64,000 bases of DNA from Gentiana macrophylla (Eukaryota; Streptophyta; Magnoliopsida; Gentianales; Gentianaceae): NCBI GenBank assembly GCA_026214975.1, contig CM047805.1, positions 5,456,001 through 5,520,000 of the forward strand. Direction: 5' to 3'. A program made the translations under genes and the position numbers. The notes beneath the pieces were generated by a model. The model searched no databases. It was not told the origin of the DNA and was given only the letters and a program-made list of their open reading frames with translations. Positions 22,521 to 34,275 of this stretch are shown piece after piece. Every line of letters begins with the position of its first letter. The stretch's first letter is position 1.

Positions 22521-24050
22521 GTATAAAAAGATTTCAGGTTAAGATGCGAAAAAATTCAAGTGTTTGAATATTCTAATTGAATGAGAGAGAAAATAATTAT
22601 ATATGAAAACACATTGAGTGAATAAAAAATGCCGAACACTCAAATATGAGTAAACGGTAGCAATTTACAAAAGATTTTTTTTTTTATCGTTGTTTAATTT
22701 ATTTTTTTTTATCACCATTGAACAAATAATCTATTTTTTTTTTGTATAAAAAAACACAAATAATCTAAAGTTTTATTGAAACCAAAAAAATAATCTAAAT
22801 AAGAATATTGTTTGTAAATTTATAATGTAGCAAATTATATTTAGTTGTCAAATCATATATGCCATACTTTGCGTTTTAATAAATTTCTTTTTTAGAAAAA
22901 CAAAATGAAAAATCATATTTTGAGTACTATTTTAGTGTAAGTTACCCATAGATGAATTTATATACAAACAGAGGGTATAACTGTAGTACTACATCCGGCT
23001 CAATATGCAATTCCATTTAGTTTTTAGTTTTGTATCATATTATAAATTCATTTAGAAAACCAACGAAACATTTATTAAAATTTTCACATTTTACCTCTTA
23101 TTTATTATATATCCACTTACTTTTCTCTATTTTATAAAGATTTCATTATTGGTAGTCAAATGGTATTTCAGACTTTTATCTTAGAATTAATGCTACGTAG
23201 CCGATTTAAACTGTTTGAAAATCCAAATGGACTTATATTTTAACACGGATTTAGTAATGTACAAGAGGTACTTTCATATTCAATAAGTTTTTCTCAGTAT
23301 TGGTTTAAACGATAATTCCTTACATAATTTATTGATTCGGATATATATATTTTTTTGCTCATGTGTCTTTGTAATGATAAATGGAAGAAAAAATTATATT
23401 ATGAATTTATGTTAATAAAATTATATGTATTGTAACTGTTTTGGAAATGTAGGTAAGATGTTTAACGAATAATGTCTTAGGTTCGAATATTTCTTAATAT
23501 ACGAAGATTATATATCATGTTTTTGGTTTTAGCACAAAAAAAATGGAAGAATTACTTTGAGTTTATAAAAAAAATAAAATCTAAGGTCACGTCCCCATAA
23601 AAATAAAAATAAAATTAAAAAAAGCTAAGGTCACGTCCCCATAAAAATAAAAAAAGCTAAGGTCACGCTGACATAAAATGTAGGAATTGCTTTTACACGT
23701 CCCCATAACAAGAAAACGATAAACTCAAAAAAACGAAAAAGGAAAAGAATAAAAAAACATTGAATAATTATATAATCATATTTTTATCCGCAAACCAATA
23801 GAAGAGAAACCTTTTTTTTTTTTATTATTTTTTTTTAGTGTATGGAAGAGAAATGATACCGAAATTATAACAATTTACAAGAATAAAGTGGGACAGAGAC
23901 ACATTTATGACGGTGAGTTTTGTATTGTAGGTATTCTTTAAACAATTCAGAGGGGCAATTGGGGCAAGTTGCTTAGGCTGGAGCAGTGGTGCTCTGGCAG
24001 TAGCACTACCCTTAAGAAAATCAAGAGCCCATCAAGAATTAATCTTGAGA
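22521..24050. other. AT-rich region with a probable MITE and a short tandem duplication
   Basis: A diverged Stowaway-like MITE probably spans 22986-23255 (starts TACTACATCCGGCTCAATAT, ends CTTATATTTTAACACGGATTTAGTA-like). At 23580-23670 the phrase CTAAGGTCACGTCCCCATAA occurs twice and a third partial time. No gene is supported. Confidence 0.45.
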
Positions 24051-24520
24051 TTACGTGTTGGAGGTTAATCCCCAATTACAACAACCAGCAGAGAAAGAGG
24101 AAAGAGAAAACCCTAATTTTGCAAGTCTATCTGCAGCTAAATTACAGTCTCGTCGGATATGAGTGAAGCGGCAAATTGAGAAAAACTGACAAGCAGATCG
24201 GATTCTATGGATGATTGTACCAAAAGGTGAGATATCTTCTTCTTTACTGTTGATCCGACTGACGCGGGCTAAGGAGTCAGATTCAATTACAACAACTCCA
24301 CTCCACAACCGGGGAGCTTCTATGGTGCCTTCAAGAATTGCAGAAAGTTCTGCATGCTCAATTGATGTTGAAGATCCTAGATTGAAGGTCAAAGCTCCTC
24401 TAAGTGATCCAGTATAATCCCGGATTACTACCCCAGCCGTACCAACTCCATCACAAAAACCAGCATCAACATTCACCTTAAGGGTCTATCGATTTGGACG
24501 AGTCCACATGTGTGAGTAGG
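24051..24520 (-). pseudogene. RNase H-like (RVT_3) domain remnant of a plant non-LTR element
   Basis: An open frame of 141 residues (24476-24051) matches the plant RVT_3 RNase H-like domain: NVDAGFCDGVGTAGVVIRD (first Asp), EHAELSAILEG (Glu, helix) and VVIESDSL (second Asp), then CNLAADRLAKLG with the final Asp. The frame continues upstream through an in-frame TAG to WTRPNR..LKVNVDAG, the usual lead-in. The domain typically ends LINE-type polyproteins or stands as decayed single-domain copies. No reverse transcriptase is adjacent. Confidence 0.75.
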
Positions 24521-25197
24521 GAACTGATATACCAAAATCAACATAAGCCCAGTAGCGGACAGGGTCCTAGGCCAGCTCCGTCTCACGCTATCACGATCCG
24601 CATCGTTAGCCAGTACAATGGGAATAAATCAGCTAACAACTAGATCGATGCTAAGCACTGGGGGCCGACCTGCTCGCCCCTCCGGCTTGCCATCCTTCAA
24701 CACAACTTGGCAACAAAGTTCCTCTCTGTCCGTCTAGGACTCTCTGCCCGTCGTGGGCTCTCCGAGTAGTCCGCACCTACTCCGGTAGTCCGAACCACTG
24801 CGAAATCCGTTTTCATGGCGTCGCCGGAAAAGTCCTTCCTCCATCTTCAACTTCAAAATCAATAAAAGCTTTGATTTTCTGGGTTGTACAGCCTGGAAAT
24901 CATCGTTTTCAGCATTTTAGCAGCAAACTCGGTGCAAGGATTGTTGGTTTTTCGGATCGTTACTACCTTTTCCGGCAAAATCATCTCAACTTGAAGGAAC
25001 ACCTTCAACGTCATCTTCAAAACTCGCACACGAGTCCTTCATAATTTCCAGGTTGGCGTATGTGTTTTATCAACTCAGCTTTTACATATAAAGGTGATTG
25101 CCTCTACTTGTGTTGTTTGAGACCATTTGGGGTTACATCGCTGAGCTCGTCGGATTCGGATTGAGGCTTCACCGGCGGCACCGCTTATGTTGAGTGT
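24521..25197. other. Non-coding region before the 26-bp array
   Basis: Moderately GC-rich sequence with no supported coding frame and no recognised repeat ends. Confidence 0.3.
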
Positions 25198-25672
25198 TCA
25201 TCTCGGCAAGCTCTAAGCCCGACCTCAGTCGGAAATCTCTAAGTCCAAACTCATCTCGGCAAGCTCTAAGTCCGACCTCAGCCGGCAAGCTTTAAGCCCG
25301 ACCTCAGCCGGCAAGCTCTAAGCCCGACCTTAGTCGGCCAGCGGTAAGTCCGACCTCAACTGACAAGCTCTAAGCCCGACCTCAGCCGGCAAGCTCTAAG
25401 TCCGACCTCATCTCGGAAAGCTCTAAGCCCCACCTCATCTCAGCAAGCTCTAAGCCCGACCTCAGTCGGCAAGTTCTAAGCCCGACTTCAGTCGGCCAGC
25501 TCTAAGTCCGACCTCAGCCGGCAAACTCTAAGCCCGACCTCAGCCGGAAAGCTCTAAGTCCGACCTCAGCCGGCACTCTAAGCCCGTCGCTCCACGCACG
25601 GCACCCTAAGCCCGTCTCTCCACGCACGGCACTCTAAGCCCTTCGCTTCAGGCACGACACTTTAAGCCCGTC
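25198..25672. repeat. Tandem array of about 18 units of 24-28 bp
   Basis: The core unit is GACCTCAGCCGGCAAGCTCT followed by AAGCCC (26 bp). About 15 imperfect copies are followed by three 28-bp variants with CTCCACGCACGGCACTCTAAG. Variation is mainly at CAGCC/CAGTC/CATCT and AAGCC/AAGTC. It abuts the Copia LTR exactly at 25673. Confidence 0.88.
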
Positions 25673-27352
25673 TGTTGGACTTATTTTTAAGTTTTAGTGA
25701 TGAGTGCCAGACTAACTGTTATAGAGCAAAGGCAAAAAGATGTCTAGATCAAATGTATAGGTTAATTAAAGTTTGATTTTGTATAGGTTTGATCAAACAA
25801 GCATTGTAAAAGGTCAGCTGACTTACATCAGCAGACTAGTCTAGATCAGTAGGGTACTTAGGTCGATGAGACTTGTCGGAACCTCTTTGAAGACGAAGGT
25901 GAGGCTCAAACTCAGTTAATGAAGGCTAAAGGATCAAACTTAGTAATTAAAGTCAAGGATATGGAATCAGAATTTAGGGAAGTCTGTGATGACCTAAACT
26001 GATTACATATACCTTGTGTACAAGGTCTAAGTTCCATAAGTTGGATAGTGATTCGAACTTAGTTATGTTCAAAATGGTGTAATCTAACTTCATAAATAAA
26101 AGTTAGATAAAAGACAGTTAGCAAAATATGGATCAGCTAACTAATAAGTATATCAGCAGACTTATTATTTCAGGAACCTGCTGATACACATACATCGAAT
26201 TATTCAAAGGTTACATTGAAAGAAAACATGGATAAGGAGATAAATAACAACATCCGGATTTTTATCAAACAAATCAATGGTTAAGATTAAAGGGGACGTT
26301 GGGATGATTAGGACTTTATCCAATGGTTACAAGTCAAAGGGTGGATGCCAGTATGCCTCTGTCAAAAAGTAATATGACAGATGTCGATTACTATGAACAA
26401 AGATGTGAAAGCAAGTCAAATGGGACAAAATCAAAAGCGACTATGTTTGAATTTCAAACATAAGTCACAAGGATTCCTACCTATAAATAGAGGACTCTAA
26501 TTCAGCTACAAGTGATGAACATTGATGAAAATTAAGGATCTATCTTGAGAATCGAATTAAATCAAGAAAAACACCTCACTGAACCTCATCGAGCTTAAGG
26601 CTCTCGATCCGGAGAAAATCTTCAAGTGTAATTTGTATTCAAGATACATCACGTTTACACTTGAAGACTCGCAAAGTCTTGATCATATCATCCAGATCAA
26701 ACTCACATGAATCGAATCATTTACTTGATTCAAACTTTCTTTACAAGAAATCTGTTGAAGACAATGAAGCACATCTGTGTGAAAGATTGTTTGTTTGTGG
26801 TGGAGTGGTGAAGAGGCAATCCTACCATTCAAGGACCAGTGGAAGACTTTGGAGCAACAATCCTACTGCTCTAGTTTTCGATGTGTGAAGCCATAGCTAT
26901 TGGTGAGGACAAACATCTTAGGGATTTTGTAACAACTATCTCAAGAATCTCTCTAGTGAATTACCTCCAACATCACATGAGAAGAGTGGATCGACGAGAT
27001 TACACCACAGGAACCACTATAAAATCTGTCTACTTACTTTCTGCATTTATATTCTCGCACGAGTTTATATAACAAATCAATCTACCGAATCTAGCAACTC
27101 GAATTCACACACATACACTCATCGAGTATCTCGATACTTGGTATCATATTTAACAACAAGTAATAAGGCTTAATTTTAATATAATTCCGCCTGCACAAAT
27201 TCATAAACTCAACGATCGTAGACTACAAGTGTCGTGAGACTCATCAAGTATCGCTAATTCTTTGAAGTTGTTGAGTTTGTTAACTCCAAAAGTTTTAAGT
27301 GTTAAGTTTATTCACCCCCAAACTTAACCAAAGCCTTTTCAAGGGACCAACA
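25673..27352 (+). mobile_element. Copia-type 5' LTR, 1,680 bp
   Basis: The segment starts TGTTGGACTT and ends GGGACCAACA, giving inverted TGTTGG/CCAACA ends. A primer-binding site and gag follow directly. There is no 3' LTR in view, so the right part must lie in or beyond the N gap or be deleted. Open frames inside (for example 26661-26888) are not genes. Confidence 0.78.
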
Positions 27353-27371
27353 ATTGGTATCGAGCGGTGCT
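27353..27371 (+). other. Primer-binding site of the Copia element
   Basis: ATTGGTATCGAGCGGTGCT immediately follows the LTR and resembles the complement of the initiator tRNA-Met 3' end (TGGTATCAGAGC) used by plant Copia elements, with a deleted base. Confidence 0.7.
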
Positions 27372-27479
27372 TACGCTGCAAGTAATCCTACTTGTTGTGC
27401 TTGTGAAAATTCTTTGAAAACTTTTTGAAGTTTCTAATTTTCAAAAACTTGCATCATTGATAACAATCAGTATGCTAGA

Positions 27480-29110
27480 ACAATGTTGATGTGTTCTTTG
27501 GATCAATTTGATGAATATAAACGTCGTTATGCAGAGGCTTATCTAGTCAAGCAACACATGATGAAATGATGGATGTCTTGTGAGATGGACCACCGGAGAT
27601 TACAAAAGTCAGAATCGTGGATAATGAGATCCAAAGACATTCCAAAACCAAGAGAGAATGGACGGTGAAGATAGAAAGAGAGCCAATCTCAACAACATTG
27701 CTATAGATATCATTTACGTAACTCGGATAGCAATATGTATGAAGGTAAAAGATTGCAAAAGCGCCAAGGAACTTTGGGACAAGTTGCGCTTAATTTGTGA
27801 AGGCAATGATGTTATCAAAAGAACAAGATTAGTGTAGCAAAGAAGAAGTTCCAAGAGTTCAAAATGAAACCAAATGAAACCATTGAACAAATGGAATCTA
27901 GGTTCAATGCAATCATGGATGAACTCACCTCGCTGAGTGTGAAGTACTCACAGGAAGAAATCAACTCAAAATCTTGGAAGCTTTACCTCGCCAAAGTGTG
28001 GGAGATGAAGGTGACTCGCCATAGAAGAAATGAGGAGTTTGCATGAAGAAGACACCTTTCAAACTGTTTTTCGATCTCAAGGCCTATGAATTTAGCAAAA
28101 GCTTGTGCTGGCGAAAAAGAAGAGCCAAAGACCACTGCATTGGCTGCTTCACATCAAGAAGAGACATCAGCAATAGCCCAAGATGATTTGTTGGATGAGA
28201 TGCAAGAGCAGATTGCATTGCTGAGCAAGAAAATTAGATTGATGAAGACTGGAAAGAGTTCACCTAGGAATTTCACAAAGAAATTCAATGAAAAGAAAAA
28301 GGAAGAATCAAAGAAAGACAATGATTACTTGTGTTATCATTGCAAGAAACCAGGACACTTCAAACCTGATTGTCCTGAGTTAAAACAGAAAAGGAACTAG
28401 ATTATCTTTGCTTTAACTGCAAGAAGCCTGGACATTTTAGACCTGATTGTCTAGATCTACAAAAGAGCAAGAGTCAACAAAGAAGACATGGAAAGAAAGC
28501 AATGGTTGCTGAAGATGAATCTGGTTATGAAGTTGAATCGAGATAAAGGAAATGAATCATGATGACACCGCATTGGTTCTTTGAATTGGATGATTATGCC
28601 TTGATGGCTAACATGGATGAGACAGGAGGAGGTATGCAATTCTGTATCAATTAATACTCCTGCTGATGGTGATTGTGAATCCACCTGTGGTTCAAATCCC
28701 AAAAATTTTGACAATGAAGAAACTTTGGATGCCATCCTTAATCAACTGAGGATAATACAATCTGGTTATAAGGTTGTGAAGGCTGAAAAAGAAGCTTTTC
28801 AATCAGAAGTTGAAAGATTAAATGCTGAATTAAGAGTTCTCAAAGGAAAGGGAAAAGAAGTCGACAGAATCAAGATAAGCTCTTTGAACCTTCATGAGTC
28901 GCGATTCTCACCAACCATCTTGCTCCTCCACCGCATTCAAATCTGGAAAGCTTTATGGTGATAGAACATGGCTTGATTTGGAACTCAACAATCCAATAAG
29001 AGTGGATCCAGTGGAGTCATCAACCTAGTACCGCAATGGTCCTAAGTTTGTGCTCATACGAGATCCAACTCCCAAAAGATGGTTTGAGGAGTAAAACCTA
29101 TTGAGAAAGC
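27480..29110 (+). pseudogene. Decayed Copia gag (UBN2 type) with two zinc knuckles
   Basis: Fragments in shifted frames read ETIEQMESRFNAIMDELTSL (UBN2/gag region, 27879 on), QEQIALLSKKIRLM, and CYHCKKPGHFKPDC, a CCHC zinc knuckle ending near 28373. A second knuckle, CFNCKKPGHFRPDC, follows in another frame at about 28410-28450. The next block (28617-28961) is Glu/Lys-rich and probably coiled coil. After that comes WLDLELNNPIRVDPVES. Multiple stops and frameshifts make it non-functional. Order and PBS place it in a Copia element transcribed rightward. Confidence 0.8.
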
Positions 29111-29760
29111 TTCAAGGAAGCAAAATCGTAAGTCAAAAAGTCAATAGCTCCTAATAAAAAGAATAAATCTAAAAATAGGATCACTGTGCCTTCTAGACTC
29201 TGCTGACAAGCACCGCCACCAAGTCTCCGCTGGACCACGTATGGTAAAAACCAGAATATTCCAAGGATAAGAATCCTAAATCCAAAAATGTTAATCATTC
29301 TAGTGATACTTATCTCGTGGGAAAGGTAAACTGTTCCTCATCATGATGATTGGAATATTCACCGCCTCACCGATAGAAACAAGTAGATACAACCATACCG
29401 CTAGGGTAAAATCTAGGCAATGGAATCAAGAGAGGACTCAACAGAGGACTTATATAAGACCTCAAAGAGACCTCGGCGAGACTCATACTACAAAATGCTC
29501 CTAATGACAAAGAATTTAATGGTTATACTAATGCTTCTAACAACAGAAATCACTTTAAACAAAGATTACAAACCAAAAGGCCGAAAAACATATGTGAATT
29601 CTACACAACCAACTCGTTAGAACTTATGGATGTGTGGAATACATGTATGATCCAAAGTATGACACTTTTCAAAGAAGACCTTATGGAAATTTGCCAAGGG
29701 TCATGCTTACCACTCGACCATTATGGACCCAAATAGGTTTCGGTACCTAAAATGCATTAA
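29111..29760. other. Further decayed retroelement interior up to the gap
   Basis: Low-complexity coding-like sequence without a recognisable pol motif. It probably continues the Copia element. Confidence 0.35.
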
Positions 29761-29860
29761 NNNNNNNNNNNNNNNNNNNNNNNNNNNNNNNNNNNNNNNN
29801 NNNNNNNNNNNNNNNNNNNNNNNNNNNNNNNNNNNNNNNNNNNNNNNNNNNNNNNNNNNN
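29761..29860. other. Assembly gap of 100 N
   Basis: A run of exactly 100 N marks a scaffold gap of unknown real length. The retroelement body is interrupted here. Confidence 0.99.
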
Positions 29861-30074
29861 ATAATGCCTTTTATTGTAGTACTATCCAGTGTCCTACTGT
29901 ACTATATATATGTTTTCTATGGCTCTAAACAACCGAAATGCAGTTAACCATTTGGATACCTGAGCGAGAAACTAAAAGCGGATATCTGTTTTTTATAAAA
30001 ATTTATTAACGTCCAATAAGTTAAAACATATAGCATGGGCATGCCGTGGGTTGCACGGCGTCGAATCTCACTAG
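29861..30074 (+). mobile_element. Helitron-like 3' terminus
   Basis: The hairpin GCCGTGGGTTGCACGGC (30043-30059, 6-bp stem) is followed 11 bp later by CTAG and then T (30071-30075), the classic 3' end of plant Helitrons inserted in an A/T site. The 5' end is lost in or before the N gap. Confidence 0.6.
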
Positions 30075-30449
30075 TATTTGAACAAAACAAACAAATGTGA
30101 CATTATGTGAGTTAAACTCGGGGTTTTTCACGAATTGTACATATACAACACTACTCTTTATTCATGACAATTTAGTGAATATAATTAAATACGTGATTTC
30201 CATGTGCATTATCAAGTTACTAACAACTTTGCAAGCTCTTGGGTAGGGAAACTCAAATAGTGCAATGCACCTGCTAAATCTTATATACTATTAAACTGGT
30301 CTTGTGCCTATTTTTTAAATTTTTTTTTTTTTTTGAAGGGATATTGTACCTCTTTTAAATCAAGGTTTTTGGTATGACAATTAAGCATGAGCCACAAACA
30401 TCCTATCGTACTGGCATGGAATATCTTTGATGACCAGGAAACCATATTG
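30075..30449. other. Non-coding flank left of the CACTA element
   Basis: No gene is supported. The last three bases (TTG) are the target duplication of the CACTA element. Confidence 0.4.
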
Positions 30450-32173
30450 CACTACAAAAACTTATCTTTTAGCGGTGGATTTAAGCGGTGGATTTTACAT
30501 ATCTATGCCGTGAGTGGTATGATTTATCGGCGGGTTTTATATTTCATGCAAGAAAGCAAGTAAGAGTTCATTGTAGCGTTTCATTTAGTGGTGGATTAAA
30601 AAATCGGCCTCAAAAATTGTTTTTTGCTGGCGATTATCATCATCCACCGTTAAAAATGTAATTATAAAATTAGAAAAATACTTATGATTTGATTTACAAT
30701 ATCCGCCGATAAATGGATACTTTTAACATAAACGACTTTACTTTCTATTGACAAACCAAATAAAAGATTTCCATTCCATTTCACTCGTAAATGGAAGTCA
30801 ACCTATCTCGATGTCGCTCTCAACTTCGCCATCAGCTGCACTCGCGTGTTAAGAGAACACAAAATTCATCAGCTTGCAGTTTCGATTCAATCACGAGCGA
30901 TTCGGTTCCAGTTTCAAAATGGATTCTATTCAATTTCGAGCTCAAGAACAAGAGATGAAGGCGACAATTTTCATACTTTGTGCCCTAATCGTAGAAGCTA
31001 AAAAGCATGATGATCAACAAAAACATAAAAAATTGTGGAACCGCGATCGTGTTTGCGATTCTCGTTTGATCTCTCTATACGGAAATTCCTCTTCTGGTAA
31101 ATAATTAGTAAACTAGTTCAATGATTTTCTTAAATCGCCTGTATTGAGTCATCTTGTTGAGTTTAGTATTTGAAGTTTTAGTATTTGAGCAGAGATGAAA
31201 TTTTGTTAGAAATTATGTGTTTTCATCTATATTGTTATTATTCAACATCCTTTTGTTCTTTTTTCTTTCTTTGTCAAGCGCATATCACATGTTCGATGAA
31301 ATGGCTGAAAGATGTTCAGTTCTTTTCTCTTGTGTATTTTCATTAGTTGAATTTTCATTAGATAGTTAAGTATGTGTTTAAATGATTGGTCGATTGTTGG
31401 TGGGCTTTTCTTGGCATTTTTTAATCTGGATTTTAGTTGGCTTTGTTAATTTTTGTTTCGTGACTGGTCCTAGAGCCGGGTAATTACATAGTCTATGTTC
31501 ATTCTATGTCTTTTGATGACCTGTTTTATAAGTTGCTCGTGTTTTACCTTACACACAGAATTGAGCTCATTTTATTCCAAGTGTTGAGTTAATATATGCC
31601 TGAAAGCCTGATGCTTGATTCCCAGTCTCCTTCTACATCCAATTGGTTAGAAGATTGGAACCAACTTTTGATCAGATGGCGTTCTTAAGCAGAAGCCCAA
31701 GTGATTCACAGGCAGATTGATGTTAGAATGAAAAGGGTTCTAGGGTTCTGTAGCATTTTTCCACCTTGTTCAATTTTGTTAGCTATCAGCCTATCTTAAT
31801 GTAATGCTTTTTAATAAAGTGTGGTGAATTTGTAGCTTGATTGAATGACAGCTGAATTTGCAAGGAGGCAAAGAAGTTGCTGATATCTTCTGTATCCTTT
31901 ATATTTGTGGTCTTTTTAGATCTTTCTGTTGTGCTTGGTCGGTTATGTATTTTAAAGTTTTGTGCTTTGATTTGATTTTCTGTTTGATTGATTTATGAAT
32001 AATAAGCTTAGTGAGATGCTTATGAAATTGATGGCACTTAACAAGCAGTGTTTCAGTAATACAGTACTTAATTATATATGGTGTTAAGGCTTATCTAAAC
32101 AAAAAATTTTGAGAAATAACCAGTGTTGTATAATGACCATGTATTCACTGATTTGAAGATAGACTGATCATAA

Positions 32174-32482
32174 ATGGGGAAGAAAGGGAGTTGGTTTCAG
32201 CAGTGAAGAAAGTCTTGATCCTGAATCTAGAAAAAGACCAAGAAAAGGTATTGCGTTTTATAATATCAAGCAAGAGTAAGAAAATCTAATGCTTTTCTTG
32301 GGAGATTGAAAGTATTATTGTGAAATTTCCATTTCTAGAAAGCCCGTAAATCGAATGGATGGTTTGGGAGGCAGAATAAGCAGGAACCAGACAATTTGAA
32401 GACAGAGCCAACATTAGTACCTTCTACTACAGAGGAGATAGAACTCATTGAGGCCGAGAAGGAGCAGAGCAATTATGCATAG
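32174..32482 (+). pseudogene. Captured fragment of an IQD (IQ67-domain) gene
   Basis: The first exon (32174-32247) opens MGKKGSWF and, after a frameshift, AVKK, the conserved N-terminus of IQD calmodulin-binding proteins. After an intron with GT...TAG borders, the second exon (32339-32482) reads KARKSNGWFGRQNKQ and, further on, EEIELIEAEKEQSNYA, matching the IQD segment before the alanine-rich stretch (family: LTEAENEQSKHAYSVA). It then hits a stop. The family links calcium/calmodulin to microtubules, but this copy is non-functional. Confidence 0.7.
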
Positions 32483-32804
32483 AAATTCGGATGCACGGGA
32501 AGCAAGTTCGTCATCAAATACTGTTAGGTACTACTTAAATATGGCCTCTTAGACTAACTAGTTAATGCAATGTACTAAGAAAACTGTTCATTAGTACAAC
32601 ATTGATTCTGATTTCAGGGTACACCTCAAGAAGCCAAGCATATCCCGATTCCTGTTATATTTTTTCCTTTTTTATACTGCAAGCTATTTCTCGTATCAAT
32701 TCTTTAGTTTTTGGTTTATGCTTGTACTTCGGCATTGTCCATTTCAATGTATATGGTGAGCATGTATGGATTGTGATGTTGAGAATTTTCATGAATCATC
32801 TCAG

Positions 32805-32912
32805 GGAACTACTGTACGTGTGGAGCTTGGTGATTCAACTACTGCAGCTGACCCGTCGAGAGCCCACACCATAAGTCGCTCATTTCCTCACACTTATGGT
32901 CAGCCTTTAGCT
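32805..32912 (+). pseudogene. Captured exon of PPi-dependent phosphofructokinase (PFP alpha-like)
   Basis: After a splice-acceptor-like CATCTCAG, an open frame reads [18 protein letters not shown], then [18 protein letters not shown]. This closely matches the N-terminal region I know from the plant pyrophosphate--fructose 6-phosphate 1-phosphotransferase alpha subunit (GTTVRVEFGD..., [20 protein letters not shown]). The similarity stops at 32912. The rest of the gene is absent, so this fragment cannot be catalytic. Confidence 0.75.
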
Positions 32913-33186
32913 GGACAATGTATTTCCAGTTTAATTCTGTCTTTTGCAGCCTAATTCAATTGTCATTGTTATTACTAATTGCATGTACATTTTCCTGCCA
33001 TTGGCTGGTTCATTCATGGCACAAAATGAGAATGGGGATGACGGGAGATTGTGGAAGGGCATTGGAAAAAAGTGCATGACAATGTTGATTAGTATTTTAA
33101 AATGATTGGTGAGGTCATATGGGATACTTTCGGATCCGACAAAGTTTCGTTTCTGTCTGCATATATGTTTTTAAAGCTTATACTGA

Positions 33187-33592
33187 ATGGCGGCTAAAAT
33201 GGCCGTTAATCAATCCGCTGGTGTTCCATGGGTTATGTGTAAGCAAGATGATGCCCTTTATCCTGTTGTAAGTTCTGTGCTCTTTTGTTATCGTGCACGT
33301 GTCGATGTGTCATTGTCAAGATCTTATTTTTATTTAACTTTCACTAATTATGACATATCTTTGTTGCCTTGCTAGATTAATACTTGCAATTGTTTTTACT
33401 GTGATTACTTCACTCTAATAAGGCTCATAAACCACAGATGTGGACTGAAACTTGGACTGGCTGGTAATTTTACACCATTGTTTGCTTTTTAAGAGATTTA
33501 TCTTTTACTTAATTTATTGTCCTGCTGAAGATATGGCATTCTATGTTGCAAGATTTTTTCAAACAGGGGGCTCTTTTATCAACTATTATATG
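33187..33592 (+). pseudogene. Captured fragment of a GH35 beta-galactosidase gene
   Basis: Exon 1 (33187-33267) reads [20 protein letters not shown] followed by DALYPV. A GT-AG intron follows. Exon 2 (33376-33463) reads INTCNCFYCDYF and, after a frameshift, MWTETWTGW. A third piece (33567-33592) reads GGSFINYYM. All match successive exons of plant GH35 beta-galactosidases ([22 protein letters not shown] in the family; catalytic Glu in TEAWTGW). In the third motif the family Glu of MWTEAWTGW is kept, but the copy is too short and frameshifted to function. Confidence 0.85.
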
Positions 33593-34100
33593 TCTGCACT
33601 ATTTTTTACCCAGGCAGGTTAGTGAGTCCTTTTTACTATTGAATCATATTGCCTCCAACTTCAATCTATGTTTTTCCACTCTCATTCTGCATGCAAATCG
33701 AATTTCACAATTCCTCTGATTTTTGCACTGCTGTCTAGTATCGTTGCACATACATACCGTTGTTTCCTATGTTTTCAAAAGCACAGTCCATGCTTTATGA
33801 GCAAAATATGTAAAAGCTTGTCAACCAATGAAAGTTTCTAATTTTGGGCATCCGTTTCCGTGCTTCGGAAACAAAGTTCTGTAGCTTTGATAAAATATGG
33901 GTACGTGTCATGGGCTACTATTTTTAAAATAAAGAGGTACAGATAAAAGAGAGTATTAAAGGAGCGAATTCGGAGCTCGATCTGAGTCCATCGTTTCTAT
34001 AATGACAGACATTTGATCTTTCTCTTTCCGTTTGAATTGCCTCAAGTAAGAATTTGGGCCTGCTAATACTCATGTTTCAATGATTTGGATTGATTGACAG

Positions 34101-34275
34101 GTTTTTAAGGGTCCAGAAATGCAATATGAAATGACTGGGCTTACGTAAGTTGAATTGGGTAGTTCTCTGCACTGCACCAGGACATTGTTTCTGTTCTGAA
34201 GCTAATGCTTTCCTTGATTGCAGGGGAAGTAGTTTGGTTACATGCTGCATGTACTCACTTTGAATGCCCTGAGGT
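34101..34275 (+). pseudogene. Possible fourth captured gene fragment, unrecognised
   Basis: Two exon-like segments bounded by CAG and GTAAG/GTGAG signals (about 34102-34145 and 34224-34273) read VFKGPEMQYEMTGLT and then EVVWLHAACTHFECPE in one possible phase. I do not recognise the parent gene. The intron-like borders and the setting inside the Pack-CACTA make a captured fragment plausible. Confidence 0.4.

Noticed and set aside
25198..25672. CRISPR-like regular repeats
   Set aside because: The units are contiguous without unique spacers, and the genome is a plant nuclear genome.
26661..27072. Two frames of 75 and 63 codons
   Set aside because: They lie inside the Copia LTR 25673-27352, which is not protein-coding.
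29723..29947. Frame running through the N gap
   Set aside because: It only exists because N codons do not interrupt translation.
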